Below, one piece after another: positions 1-8,578 of a DNA stretch of 64,000 bases. Made by a program: the position numbers and the translations under genes. A model generated the notes under the pieces. That model saw nothing but the letters and a program-made list of their open reading frames with translations. It was not told the DNA's origin and did not search any database. The DNA is from JAEULH01 sp963805915 (GTDB taxonomy: Bacteria; Pseudomonadota; Alphaproteobacteria; Rhodospirillales; Defluviicoccaceae), in the NCBI GenBank assembly GCA_963805915.1, contig CAWDWD010000018.1, forward strand, positions 206,232-270,231, given 5' to 3'. Each line of letters begins with the position of its first letter. The stretch's first letter is position 1.

Positions 1-306
1 GCCGTTGAGGTCCGCACCAAGGGCGCCGGCGGCACCTTGACCCTGCATTTCCGTTCGCTCGACCAGCTCGACGCCCTCATCCACCGCCTTCACTACGGCC
101 CCCGCGGCAAGCGCTCCTACATCGCCCCCAGCGAACCGGGCGTTGACGACATCGCCGAAGACGGCATCGCCCAAGATGACATCGCCCAAGACGACATCGA
201 TGAGACAATCGCGCATATCGCGGACGCCGACCTTGCCGACCAAGAGCACCTTGCCGCCGATGGCGAAGACGACGCGGGCGACGAAGACGTGGCGAGGACT
301 CCGTAA
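1..306 (+). CDS. parB: Chromosome partitioning protein ParB, C-terminal end (partial)
   Basis: The frame is open from base 1, so the 5' part lies outside the window. The visible 101 codons begin VEVRTKGAGGTLTLHF and continue with SLDQLDALIHRL, the pattern of the ParB C-terminal dimerisation domain that follows the central HTH. ParB binds parS sites, loads CTP-dependent clamps and works with ParA in origin segregation. After the domain comes an acidic tail of about 55 residues that includes a five-residue repeat; such a tail is not part of the usual domain and may be lineage specific. The stop is at 304-306 and an IS1595 element begins about 110 bases downstream. The call rests on the C-terminal motif only. 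Confidence 0.8.
   Translation, partial: AVEVRTKGAGGTLTLHFRSLDQLDALIHRLHYGPRGKRSYIAPSEPGVDDIAEDGIAQDDIAQDDIDETIAHIADADLADQEHLAADGEDDAGDEDVARTP
142..201 (+). repeat. Four imperfect 15-bp tandem repeats inside the parB tail
   Basis: Four consecutive 15-base units encode VDDIA, EDGIA, QDDIA and QDDID. The copies differ at a few bases. The result is a short acidic repeat in the ParB C-terminal extension. Confidence 0.75.
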
Positions 307-414
307 ACGAACAGCCTGACCGGCGCCGCCGCGGTGGCGCGCCGTCGCCGAACGAGAACGCGCGAAATCGGCGCCGATCCTGCGAAATAGGGTAGTGTCT
401 AACATTAAATATTA

Positions 415-1445
415 CCTGATTACGCATCTTTCTCAGCCTGCCGGGGCGTGGTACAAATCGGGAACATATAAGGAGACAGGCGGGGTTGAGGCATGGCGCG
501 CAATCGTGTTCAGTTTCAGAAGGGGCTCAGCGAGGCGCGGTTCGATGAGCTTTACGGGAGCGAGGATCGGTGTCGGGAGGTCGTGCTCGGCTGGCGTTGG
601 CCGCAAGGCTTTGTCTGCCCCGGCTGCGGCGGGCGGAATCACTGCGTCATCAAGACCCGTGCCCTCTACCAGTGCACGTCCTGCCGCCGGCAGACCTCGC
701 TGATGGCCGGCACGATCTTCGCCTCGACCAAGGTGCCGCTGCGCACTTGGTTTCGCACCATGTACCACCTGACGCAGAGCAAGGGCGGGATCTCCAGCCT
801 CGAACTCGGCCGTCGCCTCGGTGTGACCCAGAACACCGCCTGGAAGCTCAAACACAAGCTGATGCAGGTGATGATGGAGCGGGATGCCGGCAAGCGCCTG
901 ACCGGTCGGGTCGAAATGGACGACGCCTATCTCGGTGGCGAACGCTCCGGTGGCAAGCGCGGTCGCGGCGCGCCCGGCAAGACGCCGATCATCGTCGCCG
1001 TCGAAACCACGCCCGAGGGCAAGCCGGTGCGCCTGAAGCTGCGCCGGGTCATCGGCTTTCGGCGCAAGGAGGTCGAAAAACTGGCCCGACGCAGCCTCGA
1101 TCCCACCAGCACCGTCGTCAGCGACGGCCTCAGCTGCTTCCGCGGTGTCGCGGATGCGGGATGCACGCATCAGCCGATCTGCACAGGATCCGGCCGCAAG
1201 GCGGTGCTGACACCCGCTTTCAAGTGGGTCAACACGGCGCTCGGCAACATCAAGACCGCCATCACCGGCACATACCGCGCCATCCGCCAAAAGCACATCC
1301 CCCGCTACCTGGCCGAGTTCGAATACCGCTTCAATCGGCGCTACGATCTCGCCGCCATGATGCCCCGCCTCGGCTGGGCCGCCGTCCGAACCCCGCCAAT
1401 GCCATATCGACTCCTCAAACTGGCTGAGGTTCATGCGTAATCAGG
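415..1445 (+). mobile_element. IS1595-family insertion sequence, copy A (complete, 1031 bp)
   Basis: Both ends carry the terminal inverted repeat CCTGATTACGCAT, with further matching CTCAGCC a few bases inward. The element is flanked by a perfect 8-bp target duplication AAATATTA at 407-414 and 1446-1453, which fixes both ends. An 8-bp duplication is typical of IS1595-family elements. It carries one transposase gene and no passenger gene. The insertion lies between parB and the cyclase gene; the right target duplication directly abuts the cyclase stop codon at 1454-1456, so no gene is broken. Related copies occur at 23386, 24596 and 42974. Confidence 0.95.
493..1440 (+). CDS. IS1595-family transposase, copy A
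   Basis: A 315-residue protein of the ISXO2-like transposase type. An N-terminal zinc ribbon is visible (CPGCGG beginning at residue 42 and CTSC near 60), followed by a helix-turn-helix region around 95-120 and the catalytic core. Candidate catalytic residues are D143/D144 in VEMDDAYLGGE, D211 in VVSDGLS and N247 in WVNTALGN, consistent with the DDN/DDE pattern of the family. AAGGAG lies upstream of the ATG and the stop lies inside the right inverted repeat. The frame is intact, so this copy may be active. It differs from copy D at several residues, for example R26 here and P26 there. Confidence 0.93.
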   Translation: MARNRVQFQKGLSEARFDELYGSEDRCREVVLGWRWPQGFVCPGCGGRNHCVIKTRALYQCTSCRRQTSLMAGTIFASTKVPLRTWFRTMYHLTQSKGGISSLELGRRLGVTQNTAWKLKHKLMQVMMERDAGKRLTGRVEMDDAYLGGERSGGKRGRGAPGKTPIIVAVETTPEGKPVRLKLRRVIGFRRKEVEKLARRSLDPTSTVVSDGLSCFRGVADAGCTHQPICTGSGRKAVLTPAFKWVNTALGNIKTAITGTYRAIRQKHIPRYLAEFEYRFNRRYDLAAMMPRLGWAAVRTPPMPYRLLKLAEVHA

Positions 1446-1453
1446 AAATATTA

Positions 1454-2791
1454 TTAGCCCACGGGTTCTGCTTCCGCCACTTCCCCCGTCACCTCGAAAA
1501 TCTCGACCGGGGCGGTTCGGCCGCGCACGGCGAGCGTGCCCATGGGCCGGCGGGCGAAGCCAGGGCCCGCCGCGGCGAGTGTGCCTTCGGTCGCAAGAAC
1601 GTACGTTCCGTGGGATTTGTTCAGCTGCTCCAGCCGGGCGGCGACATTGACCTCGTCGCCGTAGACGGTGATGACCAGGCGCTCGACCGTCCCGACGGCG
1701 CCGGCGACGATCTCTCCGCTGCTGACCCCGCAGCGCGTCGGCAAACGCAGCCCCGGGCCGAATCGCTCGCGCGCGGCCACATCCTGAATGGCGAGTGCCG
1801 TGCGCAGCGCGGCGGCGGCGTGGTTGGCCACGGGAGTCGCGGCGTTAAAGGTGACCAGCACCGCGTCGCCCTGGAACTGGGTGATGACACCGCCGTTCGC
1901 GGCGATGACCGCCGACAGCGCCGCGAAGTATTCGTTCAGCGTGCGCATCAGCACGTCTGGGGCGATTTGCTCGGACAGCGTCGAGAATCCCTCGATGTCG
2001 CAGAACAATACCGACGCGATCCTGACCTCGCCGTCGCCGGGCTGAATGGCGCGGTCGGCGGTGATAATGTGGCTCGCGATTTCTGGGGCGACGAACCGAG
2101 TCAGATCACGCGCCACCGTGGCGTCGGCGACGGCGCGCAGTAAAAGCCGCCGGGCGCGGATCAACGCTACCGTCAACACCGCCGTCACCAACAGGATCGA
2201 GATGACCTTGTCGATCTCACCGCCGATGAGAATACGGTTGGAGGTGAGATAGGCGACATAGTCGCGGGTGATCACGCTCATATCCTCGACGGCGGCCCAC
2301 ACCATGATCAGCCACCCGGCCGCGGCGGTGAGCCCGGCGGCGAAGACGTAGCCAGGCTCGAAGCGGAGGGCGCGCAGGGCGATGAAAATGAAGACGTAGA
2401 GCAGGGTTGGCGCCTTAAGCGAGAACGCCGGAGGCTGGCCGTACTGGACATGGAAGCTCCAGATCAACACCATCAACAGGCCGACATCAATGACTACCGA
2501 GCCGAGCAGAAACCACCGCGGCAGCGGCCAGTTGTAGGCGATCGCGAGGCGTGTTACCGAGAACGCCAGATAGGCGGCGAGGACGAACGGCACGGGCGTG
2601 AACGGCGTACCAGCGGACGTCTTCGGCGCGATGGCGTAAAGCCCGATGAAGAAGGCGACCAGGACCAGCTGGGTCCAGCCGATGAGGATTTCGGCGTGCG
2701 CCTCCTCGGCCCTGATCTCACTGCGAACGCGCGCGGGCAGCCGGCTCGCGACCGGTGCGCCGAAGACGAACGAGGCAAGTCCCTTAGCCAT
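1454..2791 (-). CDS. Membrane-bound class III adenylate/guanylate cyclase
   Basis: A 445-residue protein. Roughly the first 225 residues contain about six hydrophobic segments (for example LVLVAFFIGLYAIAP near residue 45 and VISILLVTAVLTVALI near 205). The rest is a class III nucleotidyl cyclase domain. Visible catalytic elements are SVLFCDIEGFS with a metal-binding Asp, GDAVLVTF with the second metal Asp, and VYGDEVNVAARLEQ with the transition-state Asn and Arg. It probably makes cAMP from ATP in the cytoplasm in response to a membrane input; cGMP cannot be excluded by eye. The stop codon lies immediately beside the copy A target duplication, so the coding sequence is complete but its downstream region has changed. 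Confidence 0.88.
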   Translation of the reverse strand: MAKGLASFVFGAPVASRLPARVRSEIRAEEAHAEILIGWTQLVLVAFFIGLYAIAPKTSAGTPFTPVPFVLAAYLAFSVTRLAIAYNWPLPRWFLLGSVVIDVGLLMVLIWSFHVQYGQPPAFSLKAPTLLYVFIFIALRALRFEPGYVFAAGLTAAAGWLIMVWAAVEDMSVITRDYVAYLTSNRILIGGEIDKVISILLVTAVLTVALIRARRLLLRAVADATVARDLTRFVAPEIASHIITADRAIQPGDGEVRIASVLFCDIEGFSTLSEQIAPDVLMRTLNEYFAALSAVIAANGGVITQFQGDAVLVTFNAATPVANHAAAALRTALAIQDVAARERFGPGLRLPTRCGVSSGEIVAGAVGTVERLVITVYGDEVNVAARLEQLNKSHGTYVLATEGTLAAAGPGFARRPMGTLAVRGRTAPVEIFEVTGEVAEAEPVG

Positions 2792-2864
2792 GACGCATAC
2801 GCGGCTTGCCCTCTAGGCGGACATGGGTCTGGGTCCGGAGTGGCCGCCGGCTCGGTGGGCGTCC

Positions 2865-3821
2865 TCAGGCCTCGAGGCCAAGCAGGCTTCGCGCGAAGGT
2901 CCGCGCCTCGAACGCCCGCATGTCCTCCATCCCTTCGCCGACGCCGATGGCGTAGACCGGCAGGCCGAACCTTTCGGCCAATGCGACGACGACGCCGCCC
3001 TTGGCCGAACCGTCGACCTTGGTCACGATCAGGCCGGTTACGTTGACCATCTCGCGGAACACCTCGACTTGGCTGTGAGCGTTCTGGCCGACGGTTGCAT
3101 CGAGGACCAGGATACAGTCATGCGGCGCGGAGGCGTCGATCTTTTTGAGGACGCGCTCCATCTTTTTGAGCTCGGCCATCAGGTCGGTCTTGTTGTGCAG
3201 CCGCCCGGCCGTGTCGATCAATAGCACGTCGGCGCGCTGCGAGCGGGCCTCGGCGTAGGCGTCGTAAGCGAGACTCGCGGCGTCTGCGCCGGGCGCGCGA
3301 GCGATGACCGAGCACCCGGCGCGCTGGCCCCAGATCTGCAGCTGCTCGATCGCCGCGGCGCGGAAGGTATCACCGGCGGCGAGCACAACCTCGAAGCCAA
3401 CACTGGCGAACAAATGCGCCAGCTTGGCGATCGTCGTTGTCTTGCCGCTACCGTTGACGCCGCACACCAGGATGACGTGTGGCTTGTGGGCGTCGTGGAT
3501 GGCGATGGTCCGGGCGACCGGCTCGAGTAGCGTGGCGATCTCGTCGGCAAGGATGCCGCGGATGTCGTCGGCGGTGAGCTCCTGGTTGAAACGGGTCCTG
3601 GCCAGCGTCCTGGTGATTTTCGCCGCGGTGCCGACGCCGAGATCGGCGCCGATCAGCAGATCCTCCAGATCCTCAAGCGCCTCGTGGTCGAGCTTGCGCT
3701 TGGTGAATAGCCCGGTGATCCCGCCGCTCAGCTTTTCCGACGAACGTCCCAGACCCCGGCGCAGCCGCCTGAGCCAGCCGCTGCGCTCCGCGTCGGTAAC
3801 GGTGCCGTCCTGCCCGTTCAT
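2865..3821 (-). CDS. ftsY: Signal recognition particle receptor FtsY
   Basis: A 318-residue SRP GTPase. The N domain (about residues 20-95) leads into the G domain with GVNGSGKTTTIAKLA near residue 118, DTFRAAAIEQL, LLIDTAGRLHNK near 205 and TKVDGSAKGG near 268. FtsY docks ribosome-SRP complexes at the inner membrane for co-translational insertion. The acidic A domain typical of enterobacteria is nearly absent, as is normal in alphaproteobacteria. The start overlaps the mtaB stop by 4 bases (ATGA), so translational coupling within a dapF-mtaB-ftsY operon is likely. Confidence 0.97.
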   Translation of the reverse strand: MNGQDGTVTDAERSGWLRRLRRGLGRSSEKLSGGITGLFTKRKLDHEALEDLEDLLIGADLGVGTAAKITRTLARTRFNQELTADDIRGILADEIATLLEPVARTIAIHDAHKPHVILVCGVNGSGKTTTIAKLAHLFASVGFEVVLAAGDTFRAAAIEQLQIWGQRAGCSVIARAPGADAASLAYDAYAEARSQRADVLLIDTAGRLHNKTDLMAELKKMERVLKKIDASAPHDCILVLDATVGQNAHSQVEVFREMVNVTGLIVTKVDGSAKGGVVVALAERFGLPVYAIGVGEGMEDMRAFEARTFARSLLGLEA

Positions 3822-5116
3822 GCCACGCGCGCTCCCAACAGGTGTTCGGCCGTCGCGCCGGTAATCACGACCGTGACGACATCGCCCGGCCGGGCGGAAA
3901 AGTCGAGCATGACCGGGGCGAAATCGGCGCCGCGCCCGGTGGTTTCGGTTTCGACGACGACCTCGACGCGCGCGCCCCGCCGCCTCGCGAAATAGCCGGC
4001 CTTGGCCTCATCACCGGCGCGGCGAAGGAGCGCGGCGCGCTCGCGGCGGATAGGGCCCGGCACCTGCGGCATCCGCGCCGCCGGGGTATCCGGCCGCGGC
4101 GAATAGGGGAAAACGTGGAGGTAGGTCAGCCCTAGATCCTCGATCGCCGCAAGGGTGTTGGCGAACATCGCCTCGTTCTCGGTCGGAAAGCCGGCGATGA
4201 TGTCGGCGCCGAAGACAATGTCGGGCCGCGATCGGCGGAACGCGGCGACGACCTCGGCTGCCTGAGCGCGCGAGTGGCGCCGCTTCATCCGCTTCAAGAT
4301 CAGATCGTCGGCGGCTTGGAGGCTCAAGTGGACATGGGGCATCAGCCGAGGCTCTTCGGCCATGGCGCGCAAGAGCTCGGGATCGATGGCCGCCGGGTCG
4401 AGCGACGACAGCCGCAGCCGGCGCAACCCGCCGACCAGGGCGAGCAACCGGCGCACGAGCCCGCCGAGGCTGGGGCGGCCGGGCAGATCGGCGCCGTACG
4501 AACAGATGTCGACCCCGGTGAGCACGATCTCGGCGAAGCCTTCCGCGACCAGCAGCCGGACCTGATCGACGATCCGGCCCAAGGCCACGCTGCGGTTAGG
4601 GCCGCGGGCGAACGGGATGGCGCAGAAGGTGCAGCGATGATCGCAGCCCTGCTGGATTTGGACCATCGCCCGGCTGCGCCCCTCAAAGCCCTTGACCAGA
4701 TGGCCCATGAGAGGGCCCGCGGTCTCGCGCGCGGACTTGATGTCGGAGACGACGATCCGCTCTTCTAGCCCATCTGCCCTCTCGTTCTCGACATAGTACT
4801 GCCGGTCGAGCTTTTCGGCGTTGCCGAGCACCCGGTCGACCTCGGGCATCGCCGCGAACGCCTCGGGAGCGAGCTGGGCGGCGCAGCCGGTGACGATGAT
4901 CGTGCTCGCCGGCCGATCTCGGCGCAACCGGCGGATGGTCTGGCGAGCCTGGCGGACGGCCTCGCCTGTTACCGCGCAGGTGTTGATGATGACCGCGTCG
5001 CCTGCCTCCGCGGCTCCCGCCTCGCGGCGGATGATCTCGGATTCAAACGCATTCAGGCGGCAGCCGAGGGTGACGACGTGCGGTTCGCAAGATGGCTCTA
5101 CGCGCGGTTCTGTCAT
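3818..5116 (-). CDS. mtaB: tRNA t6A37 methylthiotransferase MtaB
   Basis: A 432-residue radical SAM methylthiotransferase that converts t6A at position 37 to ms2t6A in tRNAs reading ANN codons. The N-terminal UPF0004 domain shows the three cluster cysteines in TLGCRLNAFES, INTCAVTGEA and VTGCAAQ. The radical SAM domain has QQGCDHRCTFCAIPF near residue 157, giving the CxxxCxxC cluster. The last about 60 residues resemble a TRAM domain. The length fits MtaB rather than the longer MiaB. It overlaps ftsY by 4 bases and starts 11 bases downstream of the dapF stop. Confidence 0.94.
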   Translation of the reverse strand: MTEPRVEPSCEPHVVTLGCRLNAFESEIIRREAGAAEAGDAVIINTCAVTGEAVRQARQTIRRLRRDRPASTIIVTGCAAQLAPEAFAAMPEVDRVLGNAEKLDRQYYVENERADGLEERIVVSDIKSARETAGPLMGHLVKGFEGRSRAMVQIQQGCDHRCTFCAIPFARGPNRSVALGRIVDQVRLLVAEGFAEIVLTGVDICSYGADLPGRPSLGGLVRRLLALVGGLRRLRLSSLDPAAIDPELLRAMAEEPRLMPHVHLSLQAADDLILKRMKRRHSRAQAAEVVAAFRRSRPDIVFGADIIAGFPTENEAMFANTLAAIEDLGLTYLHVFPYSPRPDTPAARMPQVPGPIRRERAALLRRAGDEAKAGYFARRRGARVEVVVETETTGRGADFAPVMLDFSARPGDVVTVVITGATAEHLLGARVA

Positions 5117-5127
5117 GGCGGGTCGAT

Positions 5128-5961
5128 CTAATCCAGCAGCTCGTGGTCAAGGATCCCGCTGAAGCTAACCGAGACTGGCCCGGTCATCAGGACATGGTCG
5201 TCCTTCAGCCACTCGATCCACAGGCTGCCGCCATCGAGCACGATCTCGGCGGCCCGCCCGGTCAGGCCGCGGCGGCCGGCGGCGACGAGGGCGGCGCAGG
5301 CGCCGGTGCCGCAGGCTCGGGTCACGCCGGCGCCGCGTTCCCAGACGCGCAGGCGAATCCGGCCGGGGCCAAGGACTTGGGCGGCGCCAACATTGGTGCG
5401 CTCGGGAAACAGCGCATCACGCTCGATGATCGGGCCGAACACGTCGAGCGCCACGGCGTCCGCGTCGTCGACGAAGAACACCGCATGCGGGTTGCCGACG
5501 TTAACCGCAACCGGATCGCGCAGTGGGCCGGCGGCGATGCCGAGATGCAAGGTGTCGGCGGGATTGGCCAGCGGAATGTCACGCCAGTCGAAGCTGACCC
5601 GGCCCATATCAACGCCGATCAAGCCGTTGCCCTTGGCCTCGGCATCGAGCAGCCCGGCCCTCGTCTCAATAATGGCGTGGTCGGTGTTGTTCTCGCCCAT
5701 CAGCATCGCCGCGACGCAGCGCGACGCATTGCCGCAGGCCGCGACCTCGCCGCCGTCGGCGTTGAAGATTTGCATAAAGGCATCGGCGAGCCCGGCCGCC
5801 GCCGGCTCGATGACGATCAGCTGGTCGCAGCCGACCCCGGTCCGCCGCTCGGCGATGGCGCGCGCGCGCGCCGCATCGAGGCGGTAGGGATTGTTGCGGA
5901 CATCGATAACGACAAAGTCATTGCCGAGTCCGTGCATCTTGACGAACGGAAGCTCTTCCAT
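5128..5961 (-). CDS. dapF: Diaminopimelate epimerase
   Basis: A 277-residue cofactor-independent epimerase converting LL- to meso-diaminopimelate for lysine and peptidoglycan synthesis. The protein begins with FVKMHGLGNDFVVID, a DapF signature. The two catalytic cysteines lie in CGNASRC near residue 75 and ACGTGACA near 215, one in each of the two pseudo-symmetric halves. Length is typical. The dapF-mtaB-ftsY order is common in alphaproteobacteria. Confidence 0.97.
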   Translation of the reverse strand: MEELPFVKMHGLGNDFVVIDVRNNPYRLDAARARAIAERRTGVGCDQLIVIEPAAAGLADAFMQIFNADGGEVAACGNASRCVAAMLMGENNTDHAIIETRAGLLDAEAKGNGLIGVDMGRVSFDWRDIPLANPADTLHLGIAAGPLRDPVAVNVGNPHAVFFVDDADAVALDVFGPIIERDALFPERTNVGAAQVLGPGRIRLRVWERGAGVTRACGTGACAALVAAGRRGLTGRAAEIVLDGGSLWIEWLKDDHVLMTGPVSVSFSGILDHELLD

Positions 5962-6076
5962 GGCCTGCTTAATATGGCCCGCGACCCCCTTGAGTTTATT
6001 GCCGAGGCGCTGAAAGCCAGCATTTAGCCGTTCCGCGAGTTACGGCAGCGGTTGGACGAAAGCCATCCCCACCCTT

Positions 6077-6667
6077 CTAGATGATCGTGCAGGCGTCGTC
6101 GAACGACAGCCGCGGTCCGCGCGGATATAGCTTGCTTGCATCGCCGTAGCCGAGGCTGCACAGGAAGTTCGATCTGATGGTCGTGCCGGCGAAGAACTTG
6201 GCGTCGACCTCGGCGTTGTCGAAGCCGGACATGGGGCCGCAATCAAGGCCGACGGCGCGCGCGGCGAAGATGAGATAGGCGCCCTGGAGGCTCCCGTTGC
6301 GCATGGCGGTGGTCTCGATCAGGCTTTCGTTGCCGACGAACCAGGACTTCGCATCGGCGTGGGGAAAGAGTTCTGGCAACCGCTCGTAGAAGGTCATGTC
6401 GTAGCCAATGATCGCGGTCGCGGGCGCGGCCATCGTTTTCTCGACATTACCCGCCAACAGGCACGGCTTGAGCCGCCCCTTGGCCTCGGCGGTGGTCACA
6501 AAGGCAATACGCGCCGGGGAGCAGTTGGCGCTGGTCGGTCCCATCCGGGCGAGGTCCCATACCTGCCGAAGCAGCGCCTCTGGCACCGGGCGGGCGAGCC
6601 AGCCGTTATGAGTACGGGCTTCGCGGAATAACGTATCGAGCGCCCCGTCGTCGATCGGATCATGCAT
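6077..6667 (-). CDS. RutE/HadB-like nitroreductase-family oxidoreductase
   Basis: A 196-residue FMN-dependent nitroreductase-fold protein. It contains the residues typical of the malonic semialdehyde reductase RutE group: RTHNGWLARPV near the start, GPTSANCSPARI near residue 45 and a C-terminal CSLGYGDASKLYPRGPRL. RutE reduces malonic semialdehyde to 3-hydroxypropionate in pyrimidine degradation, but no other rut genes are nearby, so the substrate here is open. The gene lies between dapF and an Nfu-type gene and is probably expressed alone or with them. Confidence 0.82.
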   Translation of the reverse strand: MHDPIDDGALDTLFREARTHNGWLARPVPEALLRQVWDLARMGPTSANCSPARIAFVTTAEAKGRLKPCLLAGNVEKTMAAPATAIIGYDMTFYERLPELFPHADAKSWFVGNESLIETTAMRNGSLQGAYLIFAARAVGLDCGPMSGFDNAEVDAKFFAGTTIRSNFLCSLGYGDASKLYPRGPRLSFDDACTII

Positions 6668-6707
6668 CGCCCGTGAAACCCATCAGGCCTAATTCTAATA
6701 GTCGGGC

Positions 6708-7259
6708 CTAATAGTCGACCGGCCGGACCTCGAGAACTTCCGGGACGTAGTAGCGCAGCATGTTCTCGATGCCATGCTTCAGGGTCGCCGTCGAGCTGGG
6801 GCAGCCCGAGCACGATCCCTGCATGTGCAGGTAGACGATGCCATCTTCAAAGCTGCGAAAAACGATGTCGCCGCCATCTTGGGCAACGGCGGGACGCACA
6901 CGGGTTTCGATCAGCTCCTTGATCTGCGTCGATATCTCGTCGTCGGCGCCATCACCGAACCCACCGGCGTCGGCGTCGGCCATCACCGCCTCGCCGGAGG
7001 TGAAGTGCTCCATGATCGCGCTCAGGATCAGCGGCTTCATCACCGCCCAGTCGCGGGTGCTCATCTTGGTCACGGTCACGAAGTCGCCGCCGAGGAATAC
7101 GCCGGAGACGCCATCGAGCTCGAACAAACGCAGCGCCAGTGGCGAATGGGTCGCCTCTTCGGGACTGGTGAAGTTGGCTGTTCCGCTCTCGACCACGGTC
7201 CGGCCGGGGAGAAACTTCATCGTCGCCGGGTTCGGCGTGGCTTCGGTTTGGATAAACAT
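6708..7259 (-). CDS. Nfu-type iron-sulfur cluster carrier (NifU family)
   Basis: A 183-residue protein with an N-terminal Nfu_N domain (MFIQTEATPNPATMKFLPGR) and a C-terminal NifU-like domain. The cluster-binding CxxC is in GSCSGCPSST near residue 150. Such proteins carry [4Fe-4S] clusters to apo-targets. The two-domain layout matches alphaproteobacterial and mitochondrial NFU1 proteins rather than the A-type fusion NfuA of E. coli. It lies downstream of trpS on the same strand, an arrangement I have seen in Rhodospirillales. Confidence 0.92.
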   Translation of the reverse strand: MFIQTEATPNPATMKFLPGRTVVESGTANFTSPEEATHSPLALRLFELDGVSGVFLGGDFVTVTKMSTRDWAVMKPLILSAIMEHFTSGEAVMADADAGGFGDGADDEISTQIKELIETRVRPAVAQDGGDIVFRSFEDGIVYLHMQGSCSGCPSSTATLKHGIENMLRYYVPEVLEVRPVDY

Positions 7260-7344
7260 GGCGGTTGTCCGTTCACTTTCAGGAAATGCTTCGCCGATAC
7301 AATACGAAAGTGGGCGGCGGCCGAGTCTTTATCAAGCCTGCCCG

Positions 7345-8358
7345 TCAAGCCGACCGGGATCCGGGCTCTAGGAAGCCGACGGCGGCGTAGACCTTGCGCA
7401 TGACAGGAGCCGCCAGGGCTCTCGCCCGTTCGGCCCCATCGGCCAGGACCGCGTCGATATATCCGGGATCGCCGCGCAGGCGCGCCATTTCGGCGGCGAT
7501 CGGGCCGAGCTTGGCCACCGCCAGGTCGGCCAGTTCCGACTTGAACGCCGAGAACGGCCGCTCGCCGAAGGCCGCACAAACCGCGTCGAGGTCGCTGTCG
7601 GCGAGGGCCGCGTAGATCCCAAGCAGGTTCGCCGCTTCCGGCCGCTCGGCCAATCCGTCGGGCGTCGGCGGCAACGGTGCCGGATCGGTTTTCGCCTTGC
7701 GAATCTTGAGCGCGATCGCGTCGGCGTCGTCGGTGAGATTGATCCGCGAGTACTCGGACGGGTCCGACTTGCTCATCTTCTTGGTCCCGTCGCGCAAGGA
7801 CATCACCCGCGTCGCCGGCCCGAAGATCAGTGGCTCGACCACCGGAAACAGCGCGATACCGTAATCGTTGTTGAACTTCTGGGCGATGTCGCGGGCAAGC
7901 TCCAGGTGCTGCTTCTGGTCTTCGCCGACCGGCACATGGGTTGCCCGATAGGCGAGAATGTCCGCCGCCATCAGGTTGGGATAGGCAAACAGGCCGACCG
8001 AGGCGTTCTCTCGGCTCTTGCCGGCCTTCTCCTTGAACTGTGTCATCCGGTTGAGCCAGCCGAGGCGGGCAACGCAGTTGAAGATCCAGGCGAGCTGAGC
8101 GTGGGCGGCGACCTGGCTCTGGTTGAACAGGATGTTGGCGCGCGGATCGACGCCCGCGGCCAACATCGCCGCGGCCGCCTCGCGGGTATTGGCGACGAGC
8201 GACGCCGGCTCCTGCCACACGGTGATGGCGTGCATGTCGACGACGCAGTACAGGCACTCGTACTCGCCCTGAAGACGAACCCAGTTGCGCAGCGCGCCGA
8301 GGTAGTTGCCGAGGTGCAGGTTACCCGTCGGCTGAATGCCCGAGAAAATCCGGCTCAT
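7345..8358 (-). CDS. trpS: Tryptophanyl-tRNA synthetase
   Basis: A 337-residue class I aminoacyl-tRNA synthetase charging tRNA-Trp. It begins MSRIFSGIQPTGNLHLGNY, which contains the HIGH-type signature, and has KKMSKSDPSE near residue 194. The open frame runs about 200 codons further upstream, but that stretch is antisense to the IS1634 transposase, and the ATG at 8358 gives the standard family length and N-terminus. In relatives murJ usually lies directly upstream; here 4.7 kb of mobile DNA separates them, so the native promoter of trpS may have been displaced. Confidence 0.97.
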   Translation of the reverse strand: MSRIFSGIQPTGNLHLGNYLGALRNWVRLQGEYECLYCVVDMHAITVWQEPASLVANTREAAAAMLAAGVDPRANILFNQSQVAAHAQLAWIFNCVARLGWLNRMTQFKEKAGKSRENASVGLFAYPNLMAADILAYRATHVPVGEDQKQHLELARDIAQKFNNDYGIALFPVVEPLIFGPATRVMSLRDGTKKMSKSDPSEYSRINLTDDADAIALKIRKAKTDPAPLPPTPDGLAERPEAANLLGIYAALADSDLDAVCAAFGERPFSAFKSELADLAVAKLGPIAAEMARLRGDPGYIDAVLADGAERARALAAPVMRKVYAAVGFLEPGSRSA

Positions 8359-8578
8359 GTGCGGTTGAGGTAATCCATTGGAAGGTCGGGAGGGTTTATG
8401 GACGCGGGATGGGAGGCGGTCAAGCCGCGTCCGAGACTGGCAATGGCAGTTTAGCATCGCGATCGCGGCTTTTCCTACGGGCCGCGCTTTACTGGAGCAG
8501 GCGCCAGCGCATCTATCCTGGGCATCGCGCAAGCTTGACTCAACTTGAACAGTTTTGGCGGCGTTTCCGTGGTGGGAA
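8359..8578. other. Intergenic region upstream of trpS
   Basis: No coding feature is supported in the roughly 350 bases between the trpS start and the IS1634 transposase. This first part should hold whatever promoter now drives trpS, but I cannot pick a convincing -35/-10 pair. Confidence 0.5.

Noticed and set aside
433..1434. 333-codon open frame antisense to the IS1595 transposase
   Set aside because: It recurs opposite every IS1595 copy and reflects high-G+C codon structure; no start signal or domain supports it.
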